This document shows, piece after piece, positions 5,628 through 5,629 of a stretch of 5,629 nt of DNA. A model generated the notes under the pieces. It searched no databases. It was not told the origin of the DNA and worked only from the letters and a program-made list of their open reading frames with translations. Positions within the stretch are counted from its first letter, which is position 1. Each line of letters starts with the position of its first letter. Both the position numbers and the translations under genes were made by a program. The DNA is from JBDIBB01 sp039812685 (GTDB lineage Bacteria > Acidobacteriota > Vicinamibacteria > Vicinamibacterales > JAFNAJ01): positions 1-5,629 of the forward strand of contig JBDIBB010000213.1 in assembly GCA_039812685.1 (NCBI GenBank), read 5' to 3'.

Positions 5628-5629
5628 GA

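Noticed and set aside
1..5629. CRISPR array, rRNA, riboswitch or retron-like RNA
   Set aside because: I saw no regularly spaced direct repeats, no rRNA signatures and no reverse transcriptase motif in any frame read.

Overview
This is a GC-rich window (roughly two thirds G+C by eye). Dense spurious reading frames in all directions, IS66-type transposases and a PhoB-type regulator suggest a soil-type bacterium such as an Acidobacteriota or Myxococcota/delta-proteobacterial lineage. That placement is an inference from family resemblance; no rRNA or housekeeping gene is present to test it. Most of the window is accessory DNA in decay. I count two complete, apparently intact genes, one edge-truncated gene and at least four broken ones.

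Left part (1-1867). Three units point leftward on the minus strand. Upstream lies a remnant of a PhoB/OmpR-type DNA-binding domain (about 1073-1378) with two compensating frameshifts and no recognisable receiver domain. Next is a secreted all-helical protein (283-1002) built from two copies of a 101-residue unit. Then, 31 bases on, comes the N-terminus of a membrane protein running off the left edge (start GTG at 251), plausibly a sensor kinase. About 460 bases between the regulator remnant and 1840 hold nothing recognisable. At 1841-1867 on the plus strand sits the 3' end of a serine tRNA without its 5' body, a classic attachment-site scar of a tRNA-integrating element.

Middle (1868-3345). 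A four-helix membrane protein with a textbook Shine-Dalgarno (2027-2467) is followed immediately by an AbiEii-type nucleotidyltransferase toxin gene. That gene has lost its N-terminus and carries a frameshift in the GGTSLS motif and an in-frame TGA. A 309-codon reading frame survives downstream, but its last ~47 codons are antisense to an insertion-sequence remnant.

Right part (3346-5629). Two different IS66-family transposase genes lie head-to-tail on the minus strand. The upstream one (from 5554) breaks off at about 4601 after its second catalytic Asp. The other begins there and breaks off at about 3366, again before the catalytic Glu. Neither can be active as it stands.

I found no convincing complete new defence or mobile system. 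The most interesting items are the duplicated His-containing periplasmic protein next to a two-component remnant, the tRNA-Ser scar, and the layered toxin/IS66 junctions.
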